Source: Bog-473 sp036268485 (GTDB taxonomy: Bacteria > Actinomycetota > Acidimicrobiia > Acidimicrobiales > RAAP-2). Taken from it: 64,000 nucleotides of DNA. The DNA lies in the NCBI GenBank assembly GCA_036268485.1, contig DATAUC010000038.1, positions 1 through 64,000 on the forward strand. The letters are read 5' to 3'. A program made the translations under genes and the position numbers. This document shows, piece by piece, positions 1 to 7,980 of the stretch. The notes beneath the pieces are model-generated. The model did no database searches, was not told the DNA's origin, and worked only from the letters and a program-made list of their open reading frames with translations. Numbering within the stretch: the stretch's first letter is position 1; each line of letters begins with the position of its first letter.

Positions 1-244
1 CTTCACCGTCGAGACAGGTATCCCGATCTATTTCTGTGACCCCCACAGCCCATGGCAGAGGGGTTCCAACGAGAACACCAACGGACTCCTCCGCCAATAC
101 ATGCCGAAGGGCACGGACCTATCGGTCCATTCAGCCGAGGACCTCGATGCCTTCGCGAAGAGCCTCAACAACCGTCCGCGCAAGACACTCGGATTTCTGA
201 AACCATCAGAGAAGCTCGCCGAACTTCTTGCGACCACTCCTTGA
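1..244 (+). pseudogene. IS30-family transposase, C-terminal fragment
   Basis: An open frame enters from the left edge and ends in TGA at 242-244. It carries the IS30 DDE-domain ending: YFCDPHSPWQRGSNENTNG, then LRQYMPKGTDLS, and an NNRPRKTLGF stretch near the C terminus. The Glu of GSNENTN matches the last acidic residue of the family's catalytic triad. Only about 80 residues are in view, so it may be a complete gene continuing to the left or a remnant. No terminal inverted repeat was recognised in the 220 bases after the stop. Confidence 0.85.
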
Positions 245-467
245 ACTCAAGGTACTAATTATCAAAATGTCAATAGTGCCTCTATTAAAAAGTGCAACCT
301 ACTTCCAATAGCTACTCCGAGGGTCGCCACCCGATCTCGTACTGGGATCTATCAGACTACGACTCCAAAGTTGCAGACCAGTAACGCGCACGCGAACACA
401 GGGGTCTGCTGAAGGTTTGGTTTCCACTTAACGTTGAGAGCTTCGACTCTCTCGAAAGGATGGTACC

Positions 468-773
468 ATGCCAGCCCCTTATCCCGCCGAGTTCCGCGCT
501 GACGTCGTCAGAGTGGCTCGTAAACGGGAAGCCACCTATGCCCAGATCGCCAAGGACTTCGGGATCTCAGAGGCCACGCTGCACGCCTTGATCAAGAGGG
601 CCGATGTCGAGGACGGTGTCCGTCCCGGCATGACCTCGGCCGAGGCGGCTGAGAATCGGGAGCTGCGCAAGCGCAACCGAGTGCTCGAACAAGAGAACGA
701 GATCCTGCGCCGGGCCGCCGCCTACTTTGCTCGGGAGCTCCCTTCAAAAAATCAGTTACCTGTTGGTCCTTGA
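468..773 (+). CDS. IS3-family transposase OrfA (helix-turn-helix subunit)
   Basis: A 101-residue protein with the OrfA layout. Residues 1-50 form an HTH_Tnp_1 domain (YPAEFRADVVRVARK, then YAQIAKDFGISEATL). Residues 60-90 form a leucine-zipper-like helix (ENRELRKRNRVLEQENEILRRAAAYF). In the intact element it would bind the IS ends and fuse to OrfB by frameshifting. The ATG follows a good ribosome site (GAAAGGATGGTACC before ATG). A run of six A's lies near the OrfA/OrfB overlap, but the OrfB frame is +1 relative to OrfA, not the usual -1, so the fusion may no longer form. The element is broken downstream. Confidence 0.85.
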   Translation: MPAPYPAEFRADVVRVARKREATYAQIAKDFGISEATLHALIKRADVEDGVRPGMTSAEAAENRELRKRNRVLEQENEILRRAAAYFARELPSKNQLPVGP

Positions 774-984
774 CCTTGCCGCCGACGGGATCCCCGTCAC
801 GGTGACCTGCCGGGTGCTGGGCTTCTCCACCCAAGCCTTCAGCAAGTGGCGCCGGAACCCGGTCTCTCAACGTGACTGGGATGAGGCCCACCTCATCAAT
901 GCCGCCATCGACATCCACGACGACGACCCGGCGTTCGGGTATCGATTCATCTCCGACGAGCTGGCCGACTCGGTTTCCTCCTGA
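727..984 (+). pseudogene. IS3-family transposase OrfB, N-terminal fragment
   Basis: Reads VLDLAADGIPVTVTCRVLGF, then WDEAHLINAAIDIHDDDP and FGYRFISDELAD, the start of an IS3 OrfB before its rve integrase core. It stops after about 85 residues where family members run to about 280, so no DDE residue is present and it cannot be active. It overlaps OrfA. The sequence after ELAD departs abruptly from the family, marking a breakpoint near 970. A separate OrfB C-terminal relic lies at 6628-6845. Confidence 0.8.
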
Positions 985-1185
985 ACTGACGCACCTGGAA
1001 CTGAGGGGAATGGTGTTTGGGCCGTTTGCTTATTTGATATCTCGATGGTGCTACCGCCGGTGATCCGAAGGACGGTTTCCAGCTAGATGTCTCAAACGCC
1101 TTGGAGCTAACGCACCGCCGACCCCCAATCTAGAGGAGTCAGCGAACCCCATCTTCTACGTATCTCAACGAACTAGCATCAGTTC

Positions 1186-3045
1186 ATGGCGACACTTCAC
1201 AACCACCAGTTGACCTCGAAGCCAAAACACGTGGGGTTCCAAGCTGCGGTTCTTGTCTTGATAGCATCTGCATTGATCTTTACCATGGTCCATGGGGCCG
1301 AGCGCACCTCCGCCTCTGCGGCGGTAAAACTTTCCATCACCAAGCAATCCGTTTATAGCGGGGGCCTCTTGATGAGTTCCGACCCCAACGGCGGGTATTG
1401 GACCGTCAACGGTGCAGGCCAAATATCATCCTTCGGCGGTGCACCACTATTTGGGTCACCGGCGATTTCCAGGATTCCACTTGCCAAGCCCATCGTTGGG
1501 ATGGCCCCAACCGCTGACGGCCAGGGATACTGGCTTGTCGCGAGCGATGGCGGTGTCTTCTCATTCGGGGACGCTCGGTTCTTCGGGTCAACTGGAGCCA
1601 TCAAACTGAATGCACCCATCGTTGGGATGGCCCCAACCGCTGACGGCCAGGGATACTGGCTTGTCGCTAGTGATGGCGGCGTCTTCTCATTCGGAGACGC
1701 TCGATTCTCTGGGTCAACCGGAGCCCTCAAATTGAATAATCCCGTGATGGGCATCGCACGCACCGCTGACGGCCAGGGATACTGGCTAGTCGCGAGTGAT
1801 GGCGGCGTCTTCTCATTCGGAGACGCCCGGTTCTTCGGGTCAACTGGAGCCATCAAACTGAATGCACCGATCATTGGGATGGCCTCGTCGCCTGACGGCC
1901 AGGGATACTGGCTTGTCGCAAGCGATGGCGGCATCTTCAATTTTGGTGATGCTAAATTCTATGGGTCCATGGGCGGAAAGGGCGCAACGATTATTGGCAT
2001 CATTGTGGACCCAATAGCCCTTGACTACTCGTTGATCACAATAGGTGGCGCAAGTTCAGTATTTCCAAGTCCAAGTATCAATAAAACCGGTACAACAACA
2101 ACTACTCAGCCAGAACGATGGCCACAACAGGGCGTTTATGTAAGTTCTCCAGATCCAGCGCGCATTGCCACCTTTGCGGCTGCGACAAAGACGACGCCAA
2201 ACATCGCTTCTGACTACCTACCCTCCAATAATGGCTGGTTAGGCATGGACGGCGCAGGAGGGAGTCTTTCTAACTTCATTCAGACGTGGGAAGGCACCGG
2301 ATACACGCTGTCGCTTGGAGTCCCGATAATTCCGACCAATCCAAATGGGACCGCTGCTGGCACCTTGGCCACCGGAGCCACAGGTGCATACAACAACTAC
2401 TTCCTTACCTTGGGTCAGACGCTGGTGGCGGGGGGGGAATCCAACGCCGATCTTCGGCTCGGATTCGAATTCGATATTGGTTCGAATGCGTGGTCTGCAA
2501 AGACGCAAGCGACAGAGGCCGCCTTCGCCATCTATTTTCAACAAATCGTGAACACCATGCGGAAAGTCCCCAACGAGAATTTCAAGTTCATTTGGAATCC
2601 GGACGCTTCAGCCTTTACTTCATCAACCGTTGATGTGAAGCTCGCGTATCCAGGAAGTGCATATGTGGACTACATCGGGGTGGACGCCTATGACGCGCCC
2701 GCAACAACCAGTTCCGAAACACCCGCCACATTTTGGCAATCAAACACACTTCCCGAACTGACGGCCGCACACCAATTCGCCCTAGGTCAAGGTCGTCCCA
2801 TGTCTATTCCCGAATGGGGCGTTGTGGCGACAAACGCACACGGTTTTGGAGATGACCCTCTCTATATGAACGACTTCTACGCTTGGATGACTGACCCACT
2901 GAACAGCGTGGTGTATGAAAGCTATTTCAATGCGGACGGAGTTCTCGATTCTGCTATTACCGGCGGCATCGATCCCAAAACAAATGTCCCGTTCACATAC
3001 TCATATCCGAATAGCCTTGCGGCGTTTCGAGCGGATTTCGGCTAA
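1186..3045 (+). CDS. Secreted protein with propeller-type repeats and a GH26-like glycosidase domain
   Basis: 619 residues. A signal peptide or signal anchor spans residues 18-37. Residues 60-265 hold four close copies and one diverged copy of a 42-residue repeat with GYWLVASDGG and FSFGDARFFGSTG, a pattern common in secreted acidimicrobial proteins and likely to form a beta-propeller. After a Thr-rich linker (about 300-310), residues 315-619 resemble glycoside hydrolase family 26: LRLGFEFD (E428, candidate acid/base), IGVDAYD, and SIPEWG (E543, candidate nucleophile). The likely role is cleaving an extracellular beta-mannan or beta-glucan, held by the repeat domain. No ribosome site is obvious before the ATG. 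GC is lower than in the genes after 15 kb. The domain assignment is by motif only. Confidence 0.75.
   Translation: MATLHNHQLTSKPKHVGFQAAVLVLIASALIFTMVHGAERTSASAAVKLSITKQSVYSGGLLMSSDPNGGYWTVNGAGQISSFGGAPLFGSPAISRIPLAKPIVGMAPTADGQGYWLVASDGGVFSFGDARFFGSTGAIKLNAPIVGMAPTADGQGYWLVASDGGVFSFGDARFSGSTGALKLNNPVMGIARTADGQGYWLVASDGGVFSFGDARFFGSTGAIKLNAPIIGMASSPDGQGYWLVASDGGIFNFGDAKFYGSMGGKGATIIGIIVDPIALDYSLITIGGASSVFPSPSINKTGTTTTTQPERWPQQGVYVSSPDPARIATFAAATKTTPNIASDYLPSNNGWLGMDGAGGSLSNFIQTWEGTGYTLSLGVPIIPTNPNGTAAGTLATGATGAYNNYFLTLGQTLVAGGESNADLRLGFEFDIGSNAWSAKTQATEAAFAIYFQQIVNTMRKVPNENFKFIWNPDASAFTSSTVDVKLAYPGSAYVDYIGVDAYDAPATTSSETPATFWQSNTLPELTAAHQFALGQGRPMSIPEWGVVATNAHGFGDDPLYMNDFYAWMTDPLNSVVYESYFNADGVLDSAITGGIDPKTNVPFTYSYPNSLAAFRADFG
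1489..1990 (+). repeat. Tandem 126-bp repeats encoding GYWLVASDGG units
   Basis: The segment containing GACGGCCAGGGATACTGGCT recurs every 126 bases, four times, inside the secreted protein gene. The first three units are nearly identical in DNA and the fourth is more diverged, which suggests recent duplication and makes the count prone to change by slippage or recombination. Confidence 0.85.
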
Positions 3046-3284
3046 CTACTCAGATTTGAGTGCCACCGGAATTGAGCAAATCGACCTTGCACACACTCAG
3101 GTACTCGTGGATCGGCCCGTCGCTTGAAAAGTTCAGAATAAGTACCAATTGGGGCGGGTTGGAGAAAGGCGTCGAATGATCACTGTTCGACTCTTGGGTC
3201 CACACGGAATGACGAGGAGTGGGCCAGGCGGGGATTCGACAGTAATGTCCCCAATGGGCGGGCGAACGCAGAAGGACAGGTTGA

Positions 3285-4511
3285 ATGAGCAGAGAGGAAC
3301 GGCGGACTGGCTACGCAGATCAGCTACTCCTTTCAAGCGGTGATCAAGTGGGCACCGCTCCAGAGGATCGAGCCTTTCGTCCAGACATCGAAGGGCTTAG
3401 GGCGGTGGCGGTTGTACTAGTCGTGCTTTTCCATGCCGGAGTGCCCGGCGTAACTGGTGGGTATGTAGGCGTCGACATCTTTTTTGTCATTTCCGGATTT
3501 GTAATCACTGGGGTCCTTCTGCGAGAGCGCGGCAGATCGGGTCACAATTCGATTCTCGACTTCTATGGACGGCGATCCCGACGCATTATTCCTGCAGCGA
3601 CAGTCGTGATCATTGCCACTGTGCTGGCCTCATACCATTGGCTTGGCTTCATCACTGGAGGAAACGTCGCGCAGGACGGGCGCGCTGCGGCCACATTCTG
3701 GGTGAATCTTCATTTCATAACCACGGGAACGAATTACCTTGGCTCACAACTTCCACCCTCCCCGCTACAGAACTTTTGGTCGCTTTCCGTTGAAGAGCAG
3801 TTCTATGTCTTGTATCCGGCACTCTTTTTGAGTGTAGGAGCACTCACGCTCCGGCACTTGAGTTTTAACAGTCGAATGTCGATCGCTCTCGGGCTGGCCA
3901 TTGCTAGTTCATTTTGGTGGTCCGTTGTCTCGACTTCTTCAAATGCGACAGGTGCCTACTTTTCACCTTTTCCCCGGGCCTGGGAGCTCGCACTCGGCGC
4001 AATTGTAGCGATCAACACCCACTATTTTGTAAAGCTCCCTAGCAAATTGTGTGCAATCGCTACATGGCTAGGGCTCATTGGAATCTTCATATCAGCTTTT
4101 GGTTATAGCCCCACAACCATGTACCCAGGTTCAGCGGTAGCACTCCCAGTACTTTCAACAGGATTAGTTATTGCCGGCGGCACCAGTGGGTATTTGGCCG
4201 GTGCGGAGCTATTCCTAAGGATTCCCCCATTTCAGTGGATTGGCAAAGTTTCATATTCACTCTACTTGTGGCATTGGCCGCTACTTATCATCCCGATGGA
4301 ATTTGCAGGCCACCCACTATCCTTGAAGGACAATCTGGGTTGGGTGGGAGTTGCGCTCGTAGCTTCTATGGCCTCTCTACTGCTTATCGAGAACCCAATC
4401 CGACATGCAGTCCGGCTTCGCAAGTCGTGGATCCTAAGCATCGCCCTAGGATTCATTTTTACCGCAACTTCCGTCTCAGTCGCGACTTACGAGATAACGA
4501 GTCACCCCTAA
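3285..4511 (+). CDS. Acyltransferase-3 family membrane O-acyltransferase (OafA-like)
   Basis: 408 residues with the acyltransferase-3 signature: RPDIEGLRAVAVVLVVLFHA (predicted catalytic His in LFHA), GGYVGVDIFFVISGFVIT, the FYGRRSRRIIPA segment after the second helix, and WSLSVEEQFYVLYP. About ten membrane helices are expected. The family moves acyl groups, often acetyl, onto surface sugars. The ATG has a ribosome site (GAAGGACAGGTTGA). Many relatives carry a C-terminal SGNH domain, but this one stops after the last helix, and a separate SGNH protein is encoded 115 bases downstream. The two probably act as one machine. Confidence 0.85.
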   Translation: MSREERRTGYADQLLLSSGDQVGTAPEDRAFRPDIEGLRAVAVVLVVLFHAGVPGVTGGYVGVDIFFVISGFVITGVLLRERGRSGHNSILDFYGRRSRRIIPAATVVIIATVLASYHWLGFITGGNVAQDGRAAATFWVNLHFITTGTNYLGSQLPPSPLQNFWSLSVEEQFYVLYPALFLSVGALTLRHLSFNSRMSIALGLAIASSFWWSVVSTSSNATGAYFSPFPRAWELALGAIVAINTHYFVKLPSKLCAIATWLGLIGIFISAFGYSPTTMYPGSAVALPVLSTGLVIAGGTSGYLAGAELFLRIPPFQWIGKVSYSLYLWHWPLLIIPMEFAGHPLSLKDNLGWVGVALVASMASLLLIENPIRHAVRLRKSWILSIALGFIFTATSVSVATYEITSHP

Positions 4512-4626
4512 ATCCTCCATCAAATCGAGCGACGCCCGTTCAGGCCATAGGGATCCTAGGTCTACCAGCCGAATTGGATCTGAGCTAATATACAAGTGAG
4601 TGTAGTTCGATAGAGAGGATGAGGCT

Positions 4627-5604
4627 ATGAAGCACTTTCGGCTATCCATGATTGGCATATTCGCGATAGTTGCGGCTTTTATTGCCGGCACTCTACCCAT
4701 CGCCTCTGCTGATGCCGCTTCAAGCTCCTCACCGGCATCGCTGGCACAGGTATTGCAGTTGGTGGCCAGCGCGACGTCGATAAAGAATGTGCCAAGTTCA
4801 ATTCAGCCGCCACTACAAAACGCCGACACCTCGTATGGGGTTGACTTGGCGGCAAAACGGGGTTGCTCCCCTGCTCCCACTATTTCAACCACCGGAAGTT
4901 GCATTTATGGCGATCAACAAGGCAGCAAAACTATGGTGCTGGTTGGTGATTCTCACGCTGCAATGTGGCTTGCAGGTTTCGATGAAATGGCTCAACGCAT
5001 TCATTGGAAGTTAGTCGTGCTGATAAAAACAGAATGCCCTGCCGTAATGACTAGATTCTGGATAGATTCTCTCAATAGACCATATCCCGAATGTAGCGCT
5101 TGGCACTCCTATATCGTTTCGCGAATCCGTAAGCTTGATCCGTCAATAGTCGTGATCGCCAATTGGTGGGACTACAACAAGAATATAAACGACAAGCCCA
5201 TAACTGATACTCAGTGGATCCAAGGCGAGTCGACAATGCTGAAAGACCTTCAAGGGAAAGGTACGCAGGAGGTACTCTGGGGCGATATTCCGTATCTTTC
5301 CCAAGCGGGGCCGACTTGCTTGGCAGCACACCTGACAAATGCTCAGGCTTGCACCACACCTAGAAGCTACGCCGACGTTTCATCCCACGAATTCGATCTT
5401 GCTGCTGTAGCGAAGCAGCACGCCGCAACGTACGTGTCGACAACGAATCTCTTTTGTACGTCACAGTGCACGGCAATTGTTGGATCATATGACGTTTACG
5501 CAAATGCCTCCCATATAACGAATAATTATGCCAAGTTCCTTTCAGGTGCTATTCAGACTGACCTACAGCCATTGATCAATCAGAGTTCGCAGGGGACAAA
5601 ATAG
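4627..5604 (+). CDS. Exported SGNH-fold protein, partner of the upstream acyltransferase
   Basis: 325 residues. An N-terminal signal peptide or helix (residues 5-30) is followed by a domain like the SGNH tail of OafA-type proteins: LVGDSHAAMW (nucleophile S109), then a C-terminal block ANASHIT. The usual catalytic pair is Asp-x-x-His. Here the Asp position reads Asn (N293, H296), so catalysis may be weak or lost. A clear ribosome site precedes the ATG (GAGAGGATGAGGCT). It probably acts outside the membrane on glycan acyl groups with the preceding gene. Start, signal and ribosome site all argue for a real separate gene, not a frameshifted tail. Confidence 0.75.
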   Translation: MKHFRLSMIGIFAIVAAFIAGTLPIASADAASSSSPASLAQVLQLVASATSIKNVPSSIQPPLQNADTSYGVDLAAKRGCSPAPTISTTGSCIYGDQQGSKTMVLVGDSHAAMWLAGFDEMAQRIHWKLVVLIKTECPAVMTRFWIDSLNRPYPECSAWHSYIVSRIRKLDPSIVVIANWWDYNKNINDKPITDTQWIQGESTMLKDLQGKGTQEVLWGDIPYLSQAGPTCLAAHLTNAQACTTPRSYADVSSHEFDLAAVAKQHAATYVSTTNLFCTSQCTAIVGSYDVYANASHITNNYAKFLSGAIQTDLQPLINQSSQGTK

Positions 5605-5785
5605 AGGCAATGCTCATATTGCTTGCCCCACGACGATCTCGCAGTATCGATGATTCAAGGAAGATCATTTGGCTAAGGCAAATTGTTAAATGAAGTCAAG
5701 GGGGAGGCACGTCCGACAATATGCTAAACACCTACCTACACCTTATAGCCCCAATAAGGAAGACGGTAAATTCGATTTAGGGCAC

Positions 5786-6540
5786 ATGTTCGGGCGGGGG
5801 ATAATTTATTCTGCGATTTTCGCAGTGCAAGCCGTAATTCCATTCTAATAACTCCAGCAATTACAAGAGCAATCGGCGCTAGACAGTACAGCGTACTGGC
5901 GGAAGTATTGACTATCGGCTCCGTATTCATGGGCCTAGCGGTGATTGGCACGCAAGCCGGAATTCAGCGACACTATGTGCTGATGAGGATGGGGACAAGG
6001 AGACGCGAAGCTTAACTAGTATCGTGTCTACGGCAGCAATTGCATTAACTATTCTCGTTGTCTCTACGGTAAATTACTGGGCACCGCTTGTCGGTATCTC
6101 TAACAACAAGTCCACACTACAGTATGGGCTGGGGTGGGCTTGTGTATTTTCGATAGTTTCGATTCTGTGCGCAGTTTTAAGATCACAGGATCGCCTGGCC
6201 GCTGTGATAGTACTGGCTAGCGTCCAAGTGGTAGCGAGTCAAGCCGCTGGACTAGCTCTCGTCTTGATCAGTTCCAGAACTGCTCACAGCTATTTTATAG
6301 GCATGTTCTTCGGACAGATAGCCGCCCTTCTTTTGGGAATATTCTACGTTAAGCCTTGGCCGTCTCGAATCAGTCGATCCCACGTAATCGCAACTTACGC
6401 ACTGTCACTTCCATTACTCCTACACAGCATTTCAGTCCAAATATTGAATTTGGGCGACAGGGTAATCGTACAACGTGACTTGGGATCGGTGTCGGTGGGG
6501 CGTTACCAACTGGCTTACACGACTTCTGCGAGTCTTCCCT
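5786..6540 (+). pseudogene. Polysaccharide flippase (Wzx/MATE-like), frameshifted and truncated
   Basis: Three successive frames read as one flippase N-terminal half. From ATG 5786: GRGIIYSAIFAVQAVIP. After a shift near 5847: ITPAITRAIGARQYSVLAEV and GSVFMGLAVIGTQAGIQRHY. After another shift near 5980: DEDGDKETRSLTSIVSTAA, followed by membrane helices to about 6535 (GRYQLAYTTSA). Each shift corresponds to one lost base. The C-terminal half is missing and the sequence then runs into an IS3 relic. The gene would have flipped lipid-linked oligosaccharides. It appears dead unless these are assembly errors. Confidence 0.75.
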
Positions 6541-6627
6541 CGGCAAGGTGCAGGAGCAGGACGGATCCGGTGCTCCGCTCGCTATTGCAGTGGGCCCTGA
6601 GCCTATCCTCATGGCCGCGGACAACAA

Positions 6628-6845
6628 CAACGAGGCTGGCTGTCACGGCCTTGCGTAGTGTCATTGCGCTCCGCCAACCGGTGGGCAGCACGATCATCCA
6701 CTCGGACCTAAGCAGTTCCCCTCCACAGCCCTAGTCCGTACTCTCGAGCACAACCGGCCTACCAGCTCGATGGGGCAGGTCGGGGCCGGTAGACAACGCC
6801 GCCATGAAGTCGTTCATTCTTCTTTGTCAGAGCCTGTTTTGCCGC
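6628..6845 (+). pseudogene. IS3-family OrfB, decayed C-terminal fragment
   Basis: Short pieces in three frames match the end of an IS3 transposase: TRLAVTALRSVIALRQPVG with IIHSD, then ALVRTLEHN with SSMGQVGAG, then DNAAMKSF. Intact relatives read HSDRGSQF, GSMGRVG and GDNAAMESFF. At least two frameshifts are present. It adjoins the broken flippase and is likely part of what truncated it. About 100 internal residues separate what remains here from the OrfB fragment that ends at 984. Confidence 0.7.
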
Positions 6846-7001
6846 ACAGCTCCTCCCAACAAATGAAGTGGGTGCGATCTTGCGAGTGATCCTGTTTTTC
6901 CGGTCGCATATTGTTGTTCTTTGGAGTACGAATAACCGCGACTATTGCGCCCCATCGCAAACGCCGTTTTCTGCGCAAGTGGCGACTGCGCTCTTGGGGC
7001 G

Positions 7002-7934
7002 CTACCCAAAAAGCATCCGAAATACGGAGAGTGTCGCCCCAATCCCAGCTGCTGCCATTCCGCAAATCAAAGCACCACCCCGCAGGATCTGATCGGGATT
7101 CCGTTCCACGATCCCCAGCTTCATGTATCGGACGAATCCCCTAGTGATGGTTTGCCGAATCCAAGCCTGTTCGTCACCCAAGTCACTTGTGCCTTCGTTG
7201 TTGCTGGCAAGCTCAACCTTGCCTCGACCCTCGGAATAACATCGCTTCAAGAAAAACTGAAACGTGCCTCGCTCTTTGCTCACATGATGATCAACCTTCG
7301 CATCGGGCACATACATGATTGCGCCATTCGGAGCGGCCTTCTGCATCCTCAAACACAGGTCCGTATCTTCTGGTCGTGATGTAGTCCCAACTTTTCCAAA
7401 ATCCAAGCGAAACCCACCGACTTCATCAAAGATGTTTCTTCTCACCACCATGTTTTCGCTCCACACATTTCGCACCGTGGCGTTTGCAGTTGGCAAGCCC
7501 GTATGCGAGGCACCAATCACCCATGCGAACTCAAACGGGAACCACCTGGGTTCAGCTACTTCCCACGCAGGATTTACGGATCCCCCAGCGCAAATCACCT
7601 CTGGATCCTCAAATATCGCGGTCAGATGCATCAACCAGCCTGGTTTAGCGCTGGCATCGTCATCTAAGAATGCAACGAGCGCGGTCGAAGTTGCCAACAC
7701 ACCGCTGTTTCGATTTCCCGAAGCTCCACCCTGAAATTGATTCTCAACCACCTCTATATCCGGGAAGTTCGATTTCAAGCGTTCGTACAACACCGGCTCG
7801 TGATCTACCGAAACAACAATTGACACCGACGGACCATCTTGCTGCAAGACGGAATCAATGGCCTTGACGATGAGGTCCCATCGGTCCTGCGTATGACAGG
7901 CGATGACGACAGACAATTCGCGTTTTTCGGTCAT
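7002..7934 (-). CDS. Family 2 glycosyltransferase
   Basis: 310 residues with a GT-A fold: ELSVVIACHTQDRW at the start, ASGNRNSGV, the metal-binding FLDDDA (DxD type), and a later RPEDTDLCLRM acceptor-site motif. The C terminus has one possible membrane helix (residues 285-305), suggesting membrane association. It is the last gene of a minus-strand cluster and begins 46 bases after the GMC oxidoreductase stop. Donor and acceptor cannot be read from sequence. It probably adds a sugar to the island's surface glycan or lipid. Confidence 0.8.
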   Translation of the reverse strand: MTEKRELSVVIACHTQDRWDLIVKAIDSVLQQDGPSVSIVVSVDHEPVLYERLKSNFPDIEVVENQFQGGASGNRNSGVLATSTALVAFLDDDASAKPGWLMHLTAIFEDPEVICAGGSVNPAWEVAEPRWFPFEFAWVIGASHTGLPTANATVRNVWSENMVVRRNIFDEVGGFRLDFGKVGTTSRPEDTDLCLRMQKAAPNGAIMYVPDAKVDHHVSKERGTFQFFLKRCYSEGRGKVELASNNEGTSDLGDEQAWIRQTITRGFVRYMKLGIVERNPDQILRGGALICGMAAAGIGATLSVFRMLFG

Positions 7935-7980
7935 TGGCCGCTCGGCCTATCTGGAGTTCGCTTGAGTCTCCCAGAAGTTC

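Noticed and set aside
1489..1990. Regular repeats considered as a CRISPR array
   Set aside because: The 126-bp units are in frame and encode protein repeats, with no separate short repeat and spacer structure.
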